Assembly: GCA_023052935.1 (NCBI GenBank)
Contig: CM041292.1
Span: 172,050,900 to 172,114,899, forward strand
Length of the DNA: 64,000 nt
Source: Piezodorus guildinii
Lineage: Eukaryota > Arthropoda > Insecta > Hemiptera > Pentatomidae
Direction: 5' to 3'
Position 1 is the stretch's first letter. Each line of letters opens with the position of its first letter. The position numbers and the translations under genes are program-made. A model generated the notes under the pieces. The model was given only the letters and a program-made list of their open reading frames with translations. It was not told where the DNA came from and ran no database searches. Positions 45,400 through 57,325 of the stretch are shown here, one piece after another.

Positions 45400-45765
45400 A
45401 TATAAAAACGCTGCAAATTATTACACAATGGTTTATTATTTCCAAATAAATATATTAGGGTAAAACTGTTTATAAAGCTGTTTATAGGCAATCAACTAAT
45501 ATGAATAGCAATAAACAATTCAAACGCAAATGGCAAATCACTGTTAATTTCAAAACTCTATATCTCGGCTAGTTATGAACTAATTTCTATAATTCTTTTT
45601 TTATTTTGTAGAAACTTTAACCTCTATGTAATAGCATAATAGAGTCCGGGATAGATTTTATCTCAAATCTTAAGGGGAGGGGAAGGAGGGAAAGTTAATT
45701 TTTTTTTATTTTGGTCGATTACAAATGTTTATTATTGAAAATAATTAAACCAAAAATAATAAAAA
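45400..45765 (-). mobile_element. Family U element, full-length
   Basis: From AAAACGCTGCAAATTATTAC to ATTGAAAATAATTAAACCAA. It shows both U termini and is the longest uninterrupted copy in the window, apart from a G-rich insertion near 45672. Confidence 0.72.
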
Positions 45766-46705
45766 TAAATAAATGATAAAGTCCTTCGCTTAATGATACA
45801 AAAACTTTATATAGTTCCTCTATTATCATAATTGAGCTAAATATTGGAGTATAATATAATTATATTAATAATATAATATAATTATACAGAGATACTCAGT
45901 TGCCATTATGAAACATGAAAGTAGAATAGATGTCAATGTCGAGTTATGAAATTTCGAGTCGTGTGTTTTCGGCATTAATATCAATATAATAGTCAAGTAT
46001 AATAGAATTGGACTATGTAGGAGCAGACTTATTTTCTCGATTTTGGTGGATTCAACAAATCATAAAATGTAAAACCAAACTTTTTAGAGGTAGCAAGACA
46101 AATTTAATTCATTGATTCCAAAGAAACCAATAAAATATTAATGAAGTTAGTGGATTGAGTGGTTATTCCATGATTGAACAAAGAGTGCCGAAAAGATCCT
46201 AGGACGTTGCGCGCAATCACAAAATGAAATAATTATGCCACGTCCTCCCGACCAACAATTCCGATGGCCATTCAATAATCTCCCGAGCCCCCCCATTGAT
46301 ATTCTCGCTAGCGATAGTTCTCGTCCGGCTATTTCGAGCTATCTCCCTTATCCCATTCCCAAATCCAATCTTAATACCAACGCTCTTTGCAATTTGAAGC
46401 AAAAGATTTACATTTGTACGGTGGAGAAATTTGTGGGAGGAGTGGCCAAGCTATAATAAGGACACTACCTATTATACTATCGAGTATTATATTTATAAGT
46501 AGGGATCGGATTTTCATGATTTTGTAATTTGCTTGTGTGTATCAGCTTCAAACCCGGACAGCAATTTCGTTCATTCATTATATTAATGGTATAATATATT
46601 ACAATTTTATACTGCATGAAATTACACGCTTTGGACTAAATTGCAAGTTTTTGATTTTAATTGCATTTTTAATACATTAAAAATAAATAGATATTCTAAT
46701 AAATA
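45766..46705. other. Unassigned stretch
   Basis: 45850-45890 is an AT palindrome. ORFs 46235-46456 (+) and 46402-46217 (-) overlap without known domains. Confidence 0.3.
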
Positions 46706-46709
46706 AACC

Positions 46710-47012
46710 TGTACCACTACAATCCATGAAGGGTCTTGACCTCAGTACATATAGAGATTCGTACTGTTTCTAGGCCAACGGTCGTGCAATGAGGTGACTT
46801 GGCTGAGATCACACTCAGCCGCACGGTTTTCTACCATTTTTGAGTACCTACTTTATAAAGGCTGTGTTTGACCAAGGAGGGTCTCCGTACCCTAGGGTCG
46901 CCCCCCGGCCGAAATAACAGAATAAATATTATTTTGCCTCAGCCGGGATTTGATTCCAGGACCTAAAAATCGTGGACTAGTGCTCTATCCACAAGACCAC
47001 GCCTCTCCTAGA
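46710..47012 (-). mobile_element. SINE-C copy, full-length
   Basis: Reversed SINE-C: GTACCACTACAATCCATGAA, AGATTCGTACTGTTTCTAGG, GGAGGGTCTCCGTACCCTAG, then head GGGATTTGATTCCAGGACC and GTGCTCTATCCACAAGACCA. About 303 bp. Confidence 0.9.
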
Positions 47013-47989
47013 TATACTAATAAAGATTTAAAATTATGATTTTATCTGGTTAAATCTAAAATTACATTTATTAACTTAGTTAAGAAGAAAATAAATGGAT
47101 ATATTAGGAAGTCAGCCGTTTTCAGCAAGTAGGCAAATCCGTCTAACATAAGGAGTTTCATTATTTTTATTTGTTTAGCGTCACATTCGAACTAGCCACT
47201 ACGATGGGGAATATAAAGGTAAAATTATGTTAACAATCCATCAGTATTCCCTCTGAGTATTTAGTTTCAAGTGATATGTCAAATCTCAAACTTTCCCTAA
47301 CGATATATTTCATATATAGGTAAGTGTAAGCAAAAATTGATTAGTTGGATTTTGGTATCTCCAAAATTGATCACTGATAAAATATGAGTTGCTATAATCC
47401 TTCATTAAATTGTTTGATTTTTTCCCCCTGAGTACTGTTGTATGACGGTCCTTAGAGGACGAACAACGGATAAATGAATAATAATAATACATTAACATAT
47501 TTCTGAGCAAGGTTACTTGCCCTATTAACTGGAAAGCATTTGTTTAGTCACGAATGGGACTCCACATGCCAGCAGATGTTTGGAGGACATGGAAATTAAA
47601 ATGACGGTTTCATACTAAATGGAGTAAATTATTTTGCAGAAAAAGGATGCTTACATTTATTATTATGTCGCATTAAACCATGAAATAGACTGTTTTGTAA
47701 CTTAATTGTTACCATATAAGCAACGGAAGTAAAGAACCGCTTCTTGACGAGGAGCTGAGAATATTATGATTCATACCACCGTAATTATATTGTATTTTTA
47801 TAATACGTCGATCCCTGTCACGTGCGTCCTCCATCGACTACTTCCTTAATCTAATGAGGTTTATTTTTAGAATGAGGAGAGAAAACACTTTATTGCTAAT
47901 GATGTGCTACCCAACTGTAGGGAGTAAGTTACAAACACAGCATGGTGCAGTAGTTTATTTTAATTATTTAACCATCAAATTTTTTTATT
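47013..47989. other. Unassigned stretch
   Basis: Nothing recognised. TTTGTTTAGCGTCAC at about 47178 may be a SINE-A tail relic. Confidence 0.3.
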
Positions 47990-48845
47990 ACTTTCACATA
48001 CCTATGAAATGTATAGTAAGGGAAAGTAATGCGAACGTGAAAATTTTCGAATTCAAGTTTTCACCGAAAATACACGTTTTAGGGTCCCCCAAATAAGTCC
48101 CGCAAAACGGTTTGTGTATGTGTCTGTGTGTTTGTGGTAAGTCCAGCACGAAAACGGAAAGCTGTAGAAAAATGAAATTTCATAATTGAGACACCTGTAC
48201 GCCAGAGATGTTACAGCAACTTTTTCATCAAAATCGGTTTGCCACAAGAGCCACTTAATACCTTGCATTTTGCACCTTTTTGCGATTTTCTCAAAAACGG
48301 CTATTGTGACTATTTATTTATTTATTTTGTAACATAAAGGCTTTTCAACCACTAGGTTATTTTAGCTCTAAACTAATAATACAAATACAATCATTTAATT
48401 TAAATACAAATAAAGTCTAGATAATTACGTATAAGAAAAAAAATACATATACAAATATTAAAAATAAAAAACATGAACATAATTTTTTTTTTTTACTTTT
48501 GTGAAATATTGATGTATCTTTTAAATAATTCATCGGTTTTTTTGTAATATTGTCCCAATTTCAGTCTCCATACCAATCCCTCTTCGCTCCGCTTCGAAGG
48601 AAAAGCAATCCAACAGTATACTCGTAAGGGTTACTGTGAGGATAATCCCACAGAAGGTCATTATTATTATTAAATTCGCTATATAAATTTAAAATTTAAG
48701 CGGCTTTAACCTCATGTAGGTTTCATTCTGATTGAAATAGTTTGACAGGGCTTAAATAAAGATATTTAAAATTATCTTCCTCTAAAGTACCTTTAATTTT
48801 GTAGATTCTATAAAAATAACCACAACATCTAATTTGATTGAGCTA
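47990..48845 (+). mobile_element. Family T element with a LINE-tail insertion
   Basis: T 5' end ATTACTTTCACATACC..., GGGAAAGTAATGCGAACGTG and TTTTAGGGTCCCC, through TTTGCGATTTTCTC-type sequence, then after the insertion TTCGCTATATAAATTTAAAA to AAAGTACCTTTAATTTTG. The 3' terminus is absent. Confidence 0.75.
48306..48668 (-). mobile_element. Probable LINE 3' end, unclassified
   Basis: Interrupts family T. On the minus strand it ends in ATGTTACAAAATAAATAAAT, a LINE-like tail, and upstream reads LVWRLKLGQYYKKTDELF before a stop. I do not recognise the family. Confidence 0.45.
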
Positions 48846-50054
48846 CAGCTGGTACGTATTATTATAAATTAAGTTGGTACATATTCCGTTACCTATTAGT
48901 TTGGATTTCAATGGTTATAATTATTTTAATTAGATTTTTTATATTTTACCACCTGTAATTGGGTCGCAGCCAGTTAGTGAATGACGTAAAAAACAAATAA
49001 AATTAATTGAGTAATTTTGGATATCCATATATTTTACTCGTTTCCATTTTTTTTTAATTTGACACAATACTATTTTCATCTAGCTCTAAATAATAAATTT
49101 ATTGTAAAATCAATATTAACAGAATAAGAAGTGACTGGAAGAATTAAATGCTAAATTAAATTTTTTTAAAAGAATAGAAGTTCCTCAAGTTTGGGAAATA
49201 TAAAGAAACCATATTACAATATGGATAGAAGCAATAAATATATGGTGAAGAATACTTCGCATCTAAAGGAAAAAATGGATAATCTATTGGGCCAACACAA
49301 TAAAGAAATCTTGAAAATATTGTTTAAAAACCTCTAAACGTTGACTATATAATTTTAAAAAGTTAAATTCTTAATTAAATTTAAAAATATAAATAATTTT
49401 GTGAAGTGAATTCTTTCAATTTAACATGAAAATTAAATCGAAGCTCTCTTTTTAAAGTGTCTTAGGACTGTACTTTAGGACGGATTAAGAGAAACTATAT
49501 GACCTTTTATGCTAATATTTTGGTTCGTTCCTGAAATTCTATATCGGAATATAAAAATACATAAGTAATATAATTAAGAACAGAGTTAATGAATAAAGAG
49601 CAAGACAGGTGGAAATGTATGAGAGAGCGTAGACGACGCAGATCCTGTAGGTGCAGCCCTTTCACGCCGCCAGCCGGCCTCGCCCCAGAAATACCAAATG
49701 AGCGGATATTTGCCTTCCGCTACCTCAGCACCTTCATCCGTCCCTCTGTCCGGCTAATTGATCCGCAGCTATCTGTCACTAATTCTATATTCTCAACAGG
49801 TTTTATATAGCAAGGCATACACTAATTGTAAGGTGAGCTGGTTGAGGATGCGCTCAATGAGGAATCAACATAGTACAAATGAGAAAACTTATTTTTACAG
49901 AGTGAAAACATTTCAGCCTTAGTTGAAGGTCACCGAGAAACAGCATCATTGAATCAATCACAATAACTAGACCCTAATTAAGACTACACCTAAACAAGCT
50001 TACCAACTGCTCCAATCAACCCACAACTCAAACTTGATCGAGAAGCATGAAATT
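48846..50054. other. Unassigned; GC-richer block at 49600-49800
   Basis: The block contains a 73-codon ORF from 49589 with no known domain, rich in R at its start. Confidence 0.3.
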
Positions 50055-50247
50055 GGGAGTATAAAATCCTTAGTTATACCGTTCTTCGGAGGGGACGTTA
50101 AAAGGTGGTCCCGAGCCTGTGCAATATCAGGTACTCGTTAAAGATCCCTATCCTAATAAAACCTGGATAGGCAAAATTTAGGACTCCCACTGTGGCATCG
50201 TCCGATTAGCCATAGTAACTTAAAGTAACGTTAAATAAATAAACAAA
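50055..50247 (+). mobile_element. SINE-A copy, 5'-truncated
   Basis: Starts inside the body (TGGGAGTATAAAATCCTTAG) and runs to ACGTTAAATAAATAAACAAA. Lacks the pol III boxes. Confidence 0.88.
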
Positions 50248-50399
50248 CAATGATGATCCAAGATAAGTATATAGTACACTGTTCTCTGTGAATTTCTGAA
50301 ATGTATGAAATATAAGTGTCTATTTACTATCACTAACTACGGCAATTTAATTTGTCCGTGAAATTTATGAATGATCCTTGTTGCATGCCAAGACTTCGC

Positions 50400-50519
50400 A
50401 AATATTTTTTATTTAATTAATTTTATACAATTTTCCAATGACATCTCGCGACCGCCGCTAGACATCTTCTGCGAAACCCCAGAGGTCCCCGGACCACCAG
50501 TTCGGAACCCACTGGTCTG
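50400..50519 (-). mobile_element. hAT-like derivative, end fragment
   Basis: CCAGAGGTCCCCGGACC and TTCGGAACCCACTGG are the reversed hAT left end (CCAGTGGGTTCCGAA on the minus strand). Confidence 0.55.
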
Positions 50520-50639
50520 CTAGATAAAGCACTTTTATCCTGTTCTCCGAGTCCTTTACAGGATGCATTTATTTTAATAAAGTTAAAATATAAATAAAAA
50601 TATTTATTTAAAGAATAAGTAGTTTTTTTCCATAGATGT

Positions 50640-51230
50640 TATACCAACTTTTTACCAAATTTCACTTTTCGGAAGAGACAATGGTCATAATATCAGGCAG
50701 GTTTTAATTGTATGCGTGTGGCAGGGATTAAGGTTGAATTTAAATAATGAGCCCTCTCTAAATTACTTGAATTTCGTTTAGATGAAATAATTGACCACCT
50801 CGAATTTTATTTTGTTACCATAGACTATGGAAGAATTTTCTTCTGGAAATTTCGATTGTATTGAAATTATATACGGGTGTAGTAATAGCCACTCAACATT
50901 TTTGATTTTCATGACTTTTTTACCAGTATATAAAATGATAACATGATCCGCAATTCCTTCGAAACCACAAGACGAATTTTGATACGGTTTCAGAATTCGT
51001 TTAGGGCATTCTTTCCTGAGGGCTTGTAAGTAAAATAATTCCTGTTTAGCTTTTCTTTAAACCAGAAAAAAAAATTGTCTCAAACCAAGCCATAAAAAAA
51101 TTATTCCTAAAATATAAATACTAACATAGACGCATAATATACCGTTAATAAGCAATAAAATAAATCGTAGAAGTTAATATAAAGTTGTTGTAAGCCCATA
51201 AATTTATGAAATTACTTATTGTAGAAGCGG
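50640..51230 (+). mobile_element. Family T element, strongly decayed
   Basis: Recognisable at TATCAGGCAGGTTTTAATTG, GGCAGGGATTAAGG and CATAATATACCGTTAATAAG. Confidence 0.45.
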
Positions 51231-51312
51231 GAGGTTCAACTGTAATTTAAATATGGGAGCAGTTAGTTGAGGGTGCAGTCAAATGAATTAAATATAATCT
51301 TAATTTAATGGT

Positions 51313-51354
51313 GCCGACGTTTCGGCCTAAATTATTATAGACCTTCTTCAGGGC
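51313..51354 (-). ncRNA. Hammerhead-like motif, copy 6
   Basis: Minus strand GCC-CTGAAGA-A, stem II GGTCTA/TAGGCC (one U.G pair) with an 8-nt loop, GAAACGTC, GGC. All core positions of the family are intact. Confidence 0.5.
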
Positions 51355-51537
51355 GATTTAAGGAGTAAGAGTCCAACAACGCTAAAATTTAAAACTTATA
51401 CAAGAAGGTATTTATTCAAATAATAATAATAAACTTCTGCGATACATCATACGTCTTCTCCTCTTTAAGTTCATTATTTTCCAAATTATTTAACAATAAT
51501 TATTGTTTAGCATTGTTGGACTCTTACTCCATCAATC

Positions 51538-51576
51538 GCCCTGGAGAAGGCCTATAATTTAGGCCGCAACGTCAGC
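51538..51576 (+). ncRNA. Hammerhead-like motif, copy 7 (core mutated)
   Basis: GCC-CTGGAGA-A, stem II GGCCTA/TAGGCC (six Watson-Crick pairs), then GCAACGTC and AGC. The GAAA to GCAA change should destroy hammerhead activity, while stem II is improved over copy 6. Confidence 0.45.
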
Positions 51577-51665
51577 ACCATTAAATTAAGTTTATACTTA
51601 CTTGTGTGTTTATTTGACTGCACCCTCAACTAACATCTCCCATATATACACACAGTCAACCTTTT

Positions 51666-52394
51666 TTTTCTCACTTCACAGCAATTTAATTAGTTAATTA
51701 ATATTCGAAATTAAATTTCACTAAATCATATTATCCGAATAAAATAGGAACTGTTGTTTTTTCTGTAGTTTTTCAGTACATATACACGTAGCAATAGATT
51801 TTTCTTCATATGGATAAATTAATTTTTCCGTTATCTGTGCTTCACATTAAAATAACAAACATATACACTTAACTAATTTTGATTTATGTTTTTCATTTCT
51901 ACCGATTATTAAATATAATACTGAACAGACGTTATAACAAACATACACACTGTAACAACATATATACACTTTAAAATAACAAACATATACATTTAACTTA
52001 TTTTGATTTGTGTTTTTCATTTCTGCCGATTAATAAAGATAATACTGAATAGACGTTATAAAATACACATATTTTCTTGCTAATTGCATTTTTCGTTTCG
52101 ATAAACTAAAATTTTCAAAGCGATAAACTCTAAATCTGTTAGACTGAGATTTTTTTGATCATAAATGACCTCTCATTAAAATTGCACAGGGGCGGGTCGG
52201 CTAGTTTTTTACATGCAAAAAATAATAGCCAATAACTGGTAAACACACACGAAATTCAAAAATGATGAGCTGTATTATCTAGACAATTCCGAATGGATTG
52301 AATCGTACCCGATTTTTCAAATTAATTATTTTTTTAATTTATAGTATGGGCACTGGCGTTATTTATTCAGCTTGTGCCTATATAAGTTCATGCT
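51666..52394. other. Mostly unassigned; family Y at 52075-52212 (-)
   Basis: Y is marked by TGCACAGGGGCGGGTCGGCT and AAGCGATAAACTCTAAATCT. 51890-51930 and 51995-52050 repeat TTGATTTATGTTTTTCATTT-like sequence, a local tandem duplication. Confidence 0.45.
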
Positions 52395-52548
52395 TATGTT
52401 ACTAGCTTAAAATTGGTGATAGGCTATTTTCTTTTGACTATCCTTGCTTTTCATATTAGGTAATTGTCTGTAAACAGCCATATAAACTGTTTACCCTAAT
52501 ATAGTTATTTGGAAATAATAAACCATTGTGTGATAATTTGCAGCGTTT
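52395..52548 (+). mobile_element. Family U, 3' end
   Basis: CTTTTCATATTAGGTAATTG, TACCCTAATATAGTTATTTG and the terminus GATAATTTGCAGCGTTTTT, directly joined to a family T 5' end. Confidence 0.72.
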
Positions 52549-53251
52549 TTCACCTATATATAATATATAGTAAGGGTAAGTATTGCGGTCGTGAAAATTT
52601 CTAATCTCAGTTTTCGACGAAAATACATGTTTTAAGGTCCCTTGAGTCCAAATGACCAAGTTCCGAAAAAGGTCTGTGTGTGTGTGTGTGTGTGTGTGCT
52701 AAGTCTAGCGCAAAAACTAAAAGTCGTAAAAAACTGAAATTTCATATTAAGACAACTATGCGCCTGTAAAATATGTTACAACAACTTTTTCATCAAAATA
52801 GGCTAACCACAAGAGCTACTTAATACAATGCATTTTGCACCTTTTTACGATTGTCTCAAAAACGGCTCTAAAGATTTTGATTTAACTCGCTACATTGATA
52901 AGAAATTTGATGGGCATTAGTATCATGTAGGTTCCATCCTAATTGAAATCGTCTGACAAGGTCTAAAAGCCGATATTATAAATTTTCTACTGGAACACTC
53001 TTTAATTTTGTACATTCCCAAAAGATTAACCATAACATTTTAATGAAATTGATGAAGGACGGCAAAATATACATGTTGGACTAATGTGATGCCCAACTAA
53101 AGGATAAGAGAACAAAAGTATTTTTTTAATGTAATTTTTGTTTTTTTCGTAAAATATTTTTCAAATTGAAATATATTTTACTGGAAGGAATTAGTCCGGG
53201 TGGCGGTCATTAAATGAAACAACTAAATAGTTTCAACTATTTTATTGTTTT

Positions 53252-53290
53252 GCCAACGTTTCGACCCCCTTAGTGGGTCATCATCAGGGC
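53252..53290 (-). ncRNA. Hammerhead-like motif, copy 8
   Basis: Minus strand GCC-CTGATGA-T, stem II GACCC/GGGTC (five Watson-Crick pairs) with a 7-nt loop, GAAACGTT, GGC. Confidence 0.55.
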
Positions 53291-53350
53291 GCATGGTGGG
53301 AGAATGGAAACTGCTCCAATGGAAATTCAGTTTCCATTCTCCCACCATGC

Positions 53351-53390
53351 GCCCTGATGATGACCCACAAAGGGGGTTGAAAACGTTGGC
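53351..53390 (+). ncRNA. Hammerhead-like motif, copy 9
   Basis: GCC-CTGATGA-T, stem II GACCC/GGGTT (one G.U), GAAAACGTT with an extra A, GGC. Confidence 0.5.
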
Positions 53391-53560
53391 AAAACAATAA
53401 AATAGTTGAAACTATTTAGTTGTTTCATTTAATGACCGCCACCCGGACTAATTCCTTCCAGTAATTCTCAACGGTCAACTAATTACATCCGCCACGAAAT
53501 ATATTTTAAATTGGTTTTAACAGTCGAGGTAAGTAAAAGTCGATTGTTGCCCGCACCAAA

Positions 53561-54579
53561 TTTTTTAATTAATGTGTTGAAATGAATTAAGAGAAAAACG
53601 AAAGAATTATCTGGATTCCGAGTGGCTTGATGGCCAGGAGCTGAGTATCCCACTAAGGATCACACGACAGAAGGAACTGTTTCCATGACTGATTGGTTGC
53701 CAGTCAACTGTAGTGCCACCTTGCCCATCAAATCCGCGCTCTCTCAACCAGAGCCGATCTGGGAACCTGGCCCTTCTCATCCGCCATCCACTGGGATGCC
53801 CGGCGCAACCCGGTTCACAGATAATTGTTTACAGGGAAAAAAAAAGTTTTTTTGGGTAAATGTTTTTCCCTTTACAACTTGTAGGTACATTGTAATCTTT
53901 CCAAGACCTTCTTTTCGGACTCTAAGCTACGGAACCTGCTGAAATATAACTGTCATTGTCATTTCTTTAGATAATGAATTTTCCTAAGCCATAAAATATT
54001 CCTTTACACGGGCGTATAGAGTCCATAAATTATATACTGAACTGAGGAAACCCTAAAATTTTTTAGAAAAAATAAAAGATAAAAAAATAATACTAGGTAC
54101 AATATTAGGATAAAAGCTGAAGTCGGAGACGAGGCTTAGCTTGTCCTAATTGCGGGGAAGCCCTAATGAAAGGACAAATTGTTCACAAAGAAACAAAAGC
54201 ATCCTTATATAAAGGATTTTATATTTTAACATTTTTACGACACCTTTGGTGACCAATAAAAAAAACACAGCCACACGAATTTTTAGCTGCTTGACCGTAA
54301 ACGAGTTGAACTACATAATCAATTTTTTTTAAAATATTAATACATTACATTTTTTCCGGCCTTAGATTTTTTATAATATTTTAAGATTTCGGGACCCTGC
54401 AGCTAGGGGCACCGTATCTTTGATTTGTTTCTTATTTCTAAGCACATATTTAACTTTAAAATTTATAAAATATGGTTTAGAAAAATTAATTTATATTTTG
54501 AAATCAATTGTCCCCCCTTTAAGGATTTTTTGACTACTCCTAACCAAAATCTTGCCAACACACTTTTTTATTTATTTTA
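53561..54579. other. Unassigned; GC-richer block at 53620-53830
   Basis: Plus-strand ORF 53685-53942 has no recognised domain. Remainder AT-rich without matches. Confidence 0.3.
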
Positions 54580-54583
54580 TTAG

Positions 54584-54835
54584 AGAAGTTGGTTGAAGGT
54601 GCGGTCAACAACTATGTACATACTAAAATTATTTTATTTGTATGCCAACGTTTCGGTATAAATTTTAGGACATCGTCTCGACGACTAGTTGACAAATATC
54701 ACCAAGCAGAGTTCTTATCATTTAGATTCTTACAGTTGTCTCCATTATGAAAGACGAAACATCGACACACAAATATAATAAGTTAACGAATCAATTGCGA
54801 ATTATTTGAGTGAACGCAACCCCTACCAACTTCTG
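54584..54835. mobile_element. Decayed foldback element, F5
   Basis: AGAAGTTGGTTGAAGGTGCG at the left and the reverse of AGAAGTTGGTAGGGGTTGCG at the right form the outer arms. GCCAACGTTTCGGTATAAAT (left, reversed motif) and GACGAAACATCGACAC (right) mark two degraded hammerhead-like motifs; stem II of the right one is still GTCT/AGAC. Confidence 0.5.
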
Positions 54836-54886
54836 CAACAATACCATTATTATTTATTTATAATATCTATAATAGAGTTGTCAGTT

Positions 54887-55115
54887 TATTTATTCACTTT
54901 ATGCTACTGTGGCTAATCGGACGATGCTATGGCAGCAGTCCTAATATTTCCTCTTCAGGTTTAATTAAAATAGGAATCCTTAATGAGTATCTGACATCGT
55001 AAAGGCTCTGGATCACCTTTTTACGTCTCCTTCTAAGGACAGATTGCTTAGTTTGGATCCGCGACCTCGGGCATAAAAGGCAGTTATGCTAACCCCTTCA
55101 CCATAGGTGACCCCA
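54887..55115 (-). mobile_element. SINE-A copy, internally deleted
   Basis: Tail TTTATTCACTTTATGCTACT, body GAGTATCTGACATCG and head GGCAGTTATGCTAACCCC in reverse; the segment between CTAAGGACAGA and the B box is shortened. Confidence 0.78.
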
Positions 55116-55676
55116 AAAATGCAGTAGCTTATGAACAGAACCAAAAAATGTTTATTCATACATTTTATATTGGAGATAATAATAAGTAAGATCATAATAG
55201 AGACAAAGGAAAGAATAGTTATTGATACGGACAACTACGTAACAACGTCTGGATGTAATAGGTATATTATATCTCTACAAGAAAAATCTAGATAGGTAAA
55301 AAGAATTAGATGTAAATAAAAAATAACAACAGTAACTACAAAAAAAAAAGTAAATTAAAATGACCAGGAATTTCTAAATGTGTATTCTAATTAAGATAAT
55401 ATTTTTTATTATTTAGAAAACAATTATTGTTTTTACAGAAAATCAAAAATTAATTAAATGACTCCTCTATATTACTTAGTATCTGATAAGTTTATTTGTA
55501 TAAACGCTGCAGAAATATCAATAATTTATAGATTTTAAAAGTCAGAGAAAAAGGCATAGCGTCACGTGATACCAATCCTTTAACACTTGAGCCTTATTTT
55601 GAAGTTTGAATTCAATTCTTCATAATAATTGTTTCAAGAATGTACGTAGGTTTGGCAATATGAAGTTAATTGTGTA
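55116..55676. other. Unassigned stretch
   Basis: Nothing recognised. Confidence 0.3.
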
Positions 55677-56033
55677 TGTTAGACCAGTGGTTCCCAACTG
55701 GTGGAACGCGGACCCGCGGGGGTCCGCAGACGATGCCCAGAGGGCCCGCAAGATGTCATAGGAGAATTATTTTAAATTAAGTTAACGTAAAATATTTATG
55801 AAGCCTTGATATTTAATAAAAATCACACGCTCTACACAAATTTAACCTTCTAAATGATATAAATGCTTGCTACTGTTTACAATCACAACCTTAAAATTGG
55901 CCATTTTCTAATACTTCGAAAATAATGAGCTTAAAGAACGGAGGATGTATGATGTATCGCTGATGATGATGAACAATATTTGATTTATTTCTGAGTATTT
56001 AAATTAATTCCTACTTGTTTTAAATTGTAGGTT

Positions 56034-56087
56034 ATTTTTGTTTATTTAACGTCATTTCTTGCTAATGTAGCTATCGGACCATATTGA
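56034..56087 (-). mobile_element. SINE-A, tail part (split copy)
   Basis: TTTTTGTTTATTTAACGTCA and GCTAATGTAGCTATCGGACC are the reversed SINE-A tail. The head side resumes at 57230. Confidence 0.7.
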
Positions 56088-57229
56088 AAAATGAAATGAA
56101 ATGAAAAGTAATTTTTTCTGGGACGAGTAGTCCTCAAGAATAACAAGAAAAGTACAATATAAATAATAATTTTCTGGTCGTTTATGACTTCAGTTTAACA
56201 ATGAAAGACAGGTTTTGTGACAATGAATATTTATCATCTATAGCTTTTAAATATTACATATGTTGGGAAGATTGATACTTTAGGAGATGGAGAAATAGTT
56301 GGTGTTTGAAAGTGGATAATGATAAGGATTTACGAATGGATACAGGCAAGGAATTCCAAAATAGGGTAGCACAAATAACAAAGGATTTTTTGAAGGAGGC
56401 AGATCTGTGAGAAGGTATATAAAAGTTTATGGGTTGGGATCTAGTGTTTACTGAATAGACAGAGGAAAAGGTGTTAGCATATCAAGAATATAAGGAGGTT
56501 TTCTGTATTGAAAAATCGGAAGAGACAGACACCTAGGAGGTACTGCCTTCGGAAAGAGGGATAGATGTGAATCTAATGAAACAATTCATAGGTCTTTTGA
56601 GTCTCATATCGAATTTCTCAGACAGCACCCAATATACGAAGCAACCGTAGTCAAACTGAAGGAAAATGAGCGAAGAGACGAGTAGCATACGGGTTTTAGG
56701 TGGGATAGAGTCACGAAATCTTAGAAATTGTTTTAGGGTAGCGATGGATTTTCGGGTGATTTGAGAGATATGAATACTCCAAGATAGTTTCTGATCAATA
56801 ATGACTCCAAGGTTTCTTACAGAGGTGTGGAAGTGGATAGGTATGCTACTGAGGTAAAGGAGTGGATAATATGCAAGAGAATTTACAAGGTTCTTGGAAC
56901 CGATGAGAATGGCTTTGGTTTTTTCAGCATTCAACTTCAAATAATTTGTCGTAGCCCTGCATTGATGTTGTCAATATCTTGTTGTAGTTTTTGGATAGCC
57001 TTTAGCATTTCGGAAGGATGGAAAGAAAGATAGATTTACAGATCATCTGCATATAGGTGGTATTGTGAGTGGCGGATGCAGTCAGGGAGATCATTAATGT
57101 AGATGGAAAAAAGAGTTGGTGAGAGTGAGGATCCCTCATCTAGGAGTGAGGCTGATTGAAGTGGAAGTCTTAGATTTTGTCTATCTATTTTAAATTTAGA
57201 GCGAGGTACATAATGAGTAACTGAGTTAG
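56088..57229 (-). mobile_element. CR1/L2-like LINE, broken RT, second copy
   Basis: Minus strand: SPTLFSIYINDLPDC and YHLYADDL (RT motif C, about 57035), a stop, KTKAILIGSKN, RNLGVIIDQKLSW, KQFLRFRDSIPPKTRMLLVS, then SFVICATLFWNSLPVSIR and the stop. The 3' end has TTTCATTTCATTTC. Same family as 42612-44512; it keeps YADD where that copy has YGDD. Confidence 0.88.
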
Positions 57230-57325
57230 CAGAGCCTCTTGACCACCATTTTACGTTCTTTCTGAAGGACGGCATAACGAAGTACTTTTCACTCCTTTAA
57301 AAAGTCTTGGATCTGGCAGTTTCAA
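57230..57325 (-). mobile_element. SINE-A, inner part (split copy)
   Basis: CTTGACCACCATTTTACGTT and TCTGAAGGACGGCATAACG match the reversed SINE-A body, completing the copy interrupted at 56087. Confidence 0.7.

Larger units (their letters stand above)
51231..51665. mobile_element. Foldback element with hammerhead-like motifs, F3
   Basis: Inverted arms of about 165 bp (51231-51396 and 51488-51665) around about 90 nt. Arms start near GGTTCAACTGT/GGTTGACTGT and run TTAGTTGAGGGTGCAGTC, TTAATTTAATGGTGC, the motif, then GAGTAAGAGTCCAACAA. Sequence outside the motif is unlike F1 and F2, so it is a separate subfamily sharing only the motif. Confidence 0.7.
53181..53495. mobile_element. Inverted-dimer hammerhead-like element, F4
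   Basis: Arms 53181-53313 and 53328-53461 (about 133 bp, nearly identical) with a 14-nt spacer, then a 34-nt tail at 53462-53495 (CAACGGTCAACTAATTACAT). Perfect 13-bp target duplications GAAATATATTTTA lie at 53168-53180 and 53496-53508. Each arm is the monomer seen at 5559-5685. The tail resembles the tail of F1. No coding capacity; a retrotransposed, non-autonomous element by its flanks. Confidence 0.82.
52549..53560 (+). mobile_element. Family T element carrying foldback F4
   Basis: Full T order: CTATATATAATATATAGTAA, GGGTAAGTATTGCGGTCGTG, interior, and terminus GAGGTAAGTAAAAGTCGATT, GCCCGCACCAAA. F4 sits at 53181-53495. Confidence 0.8.
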
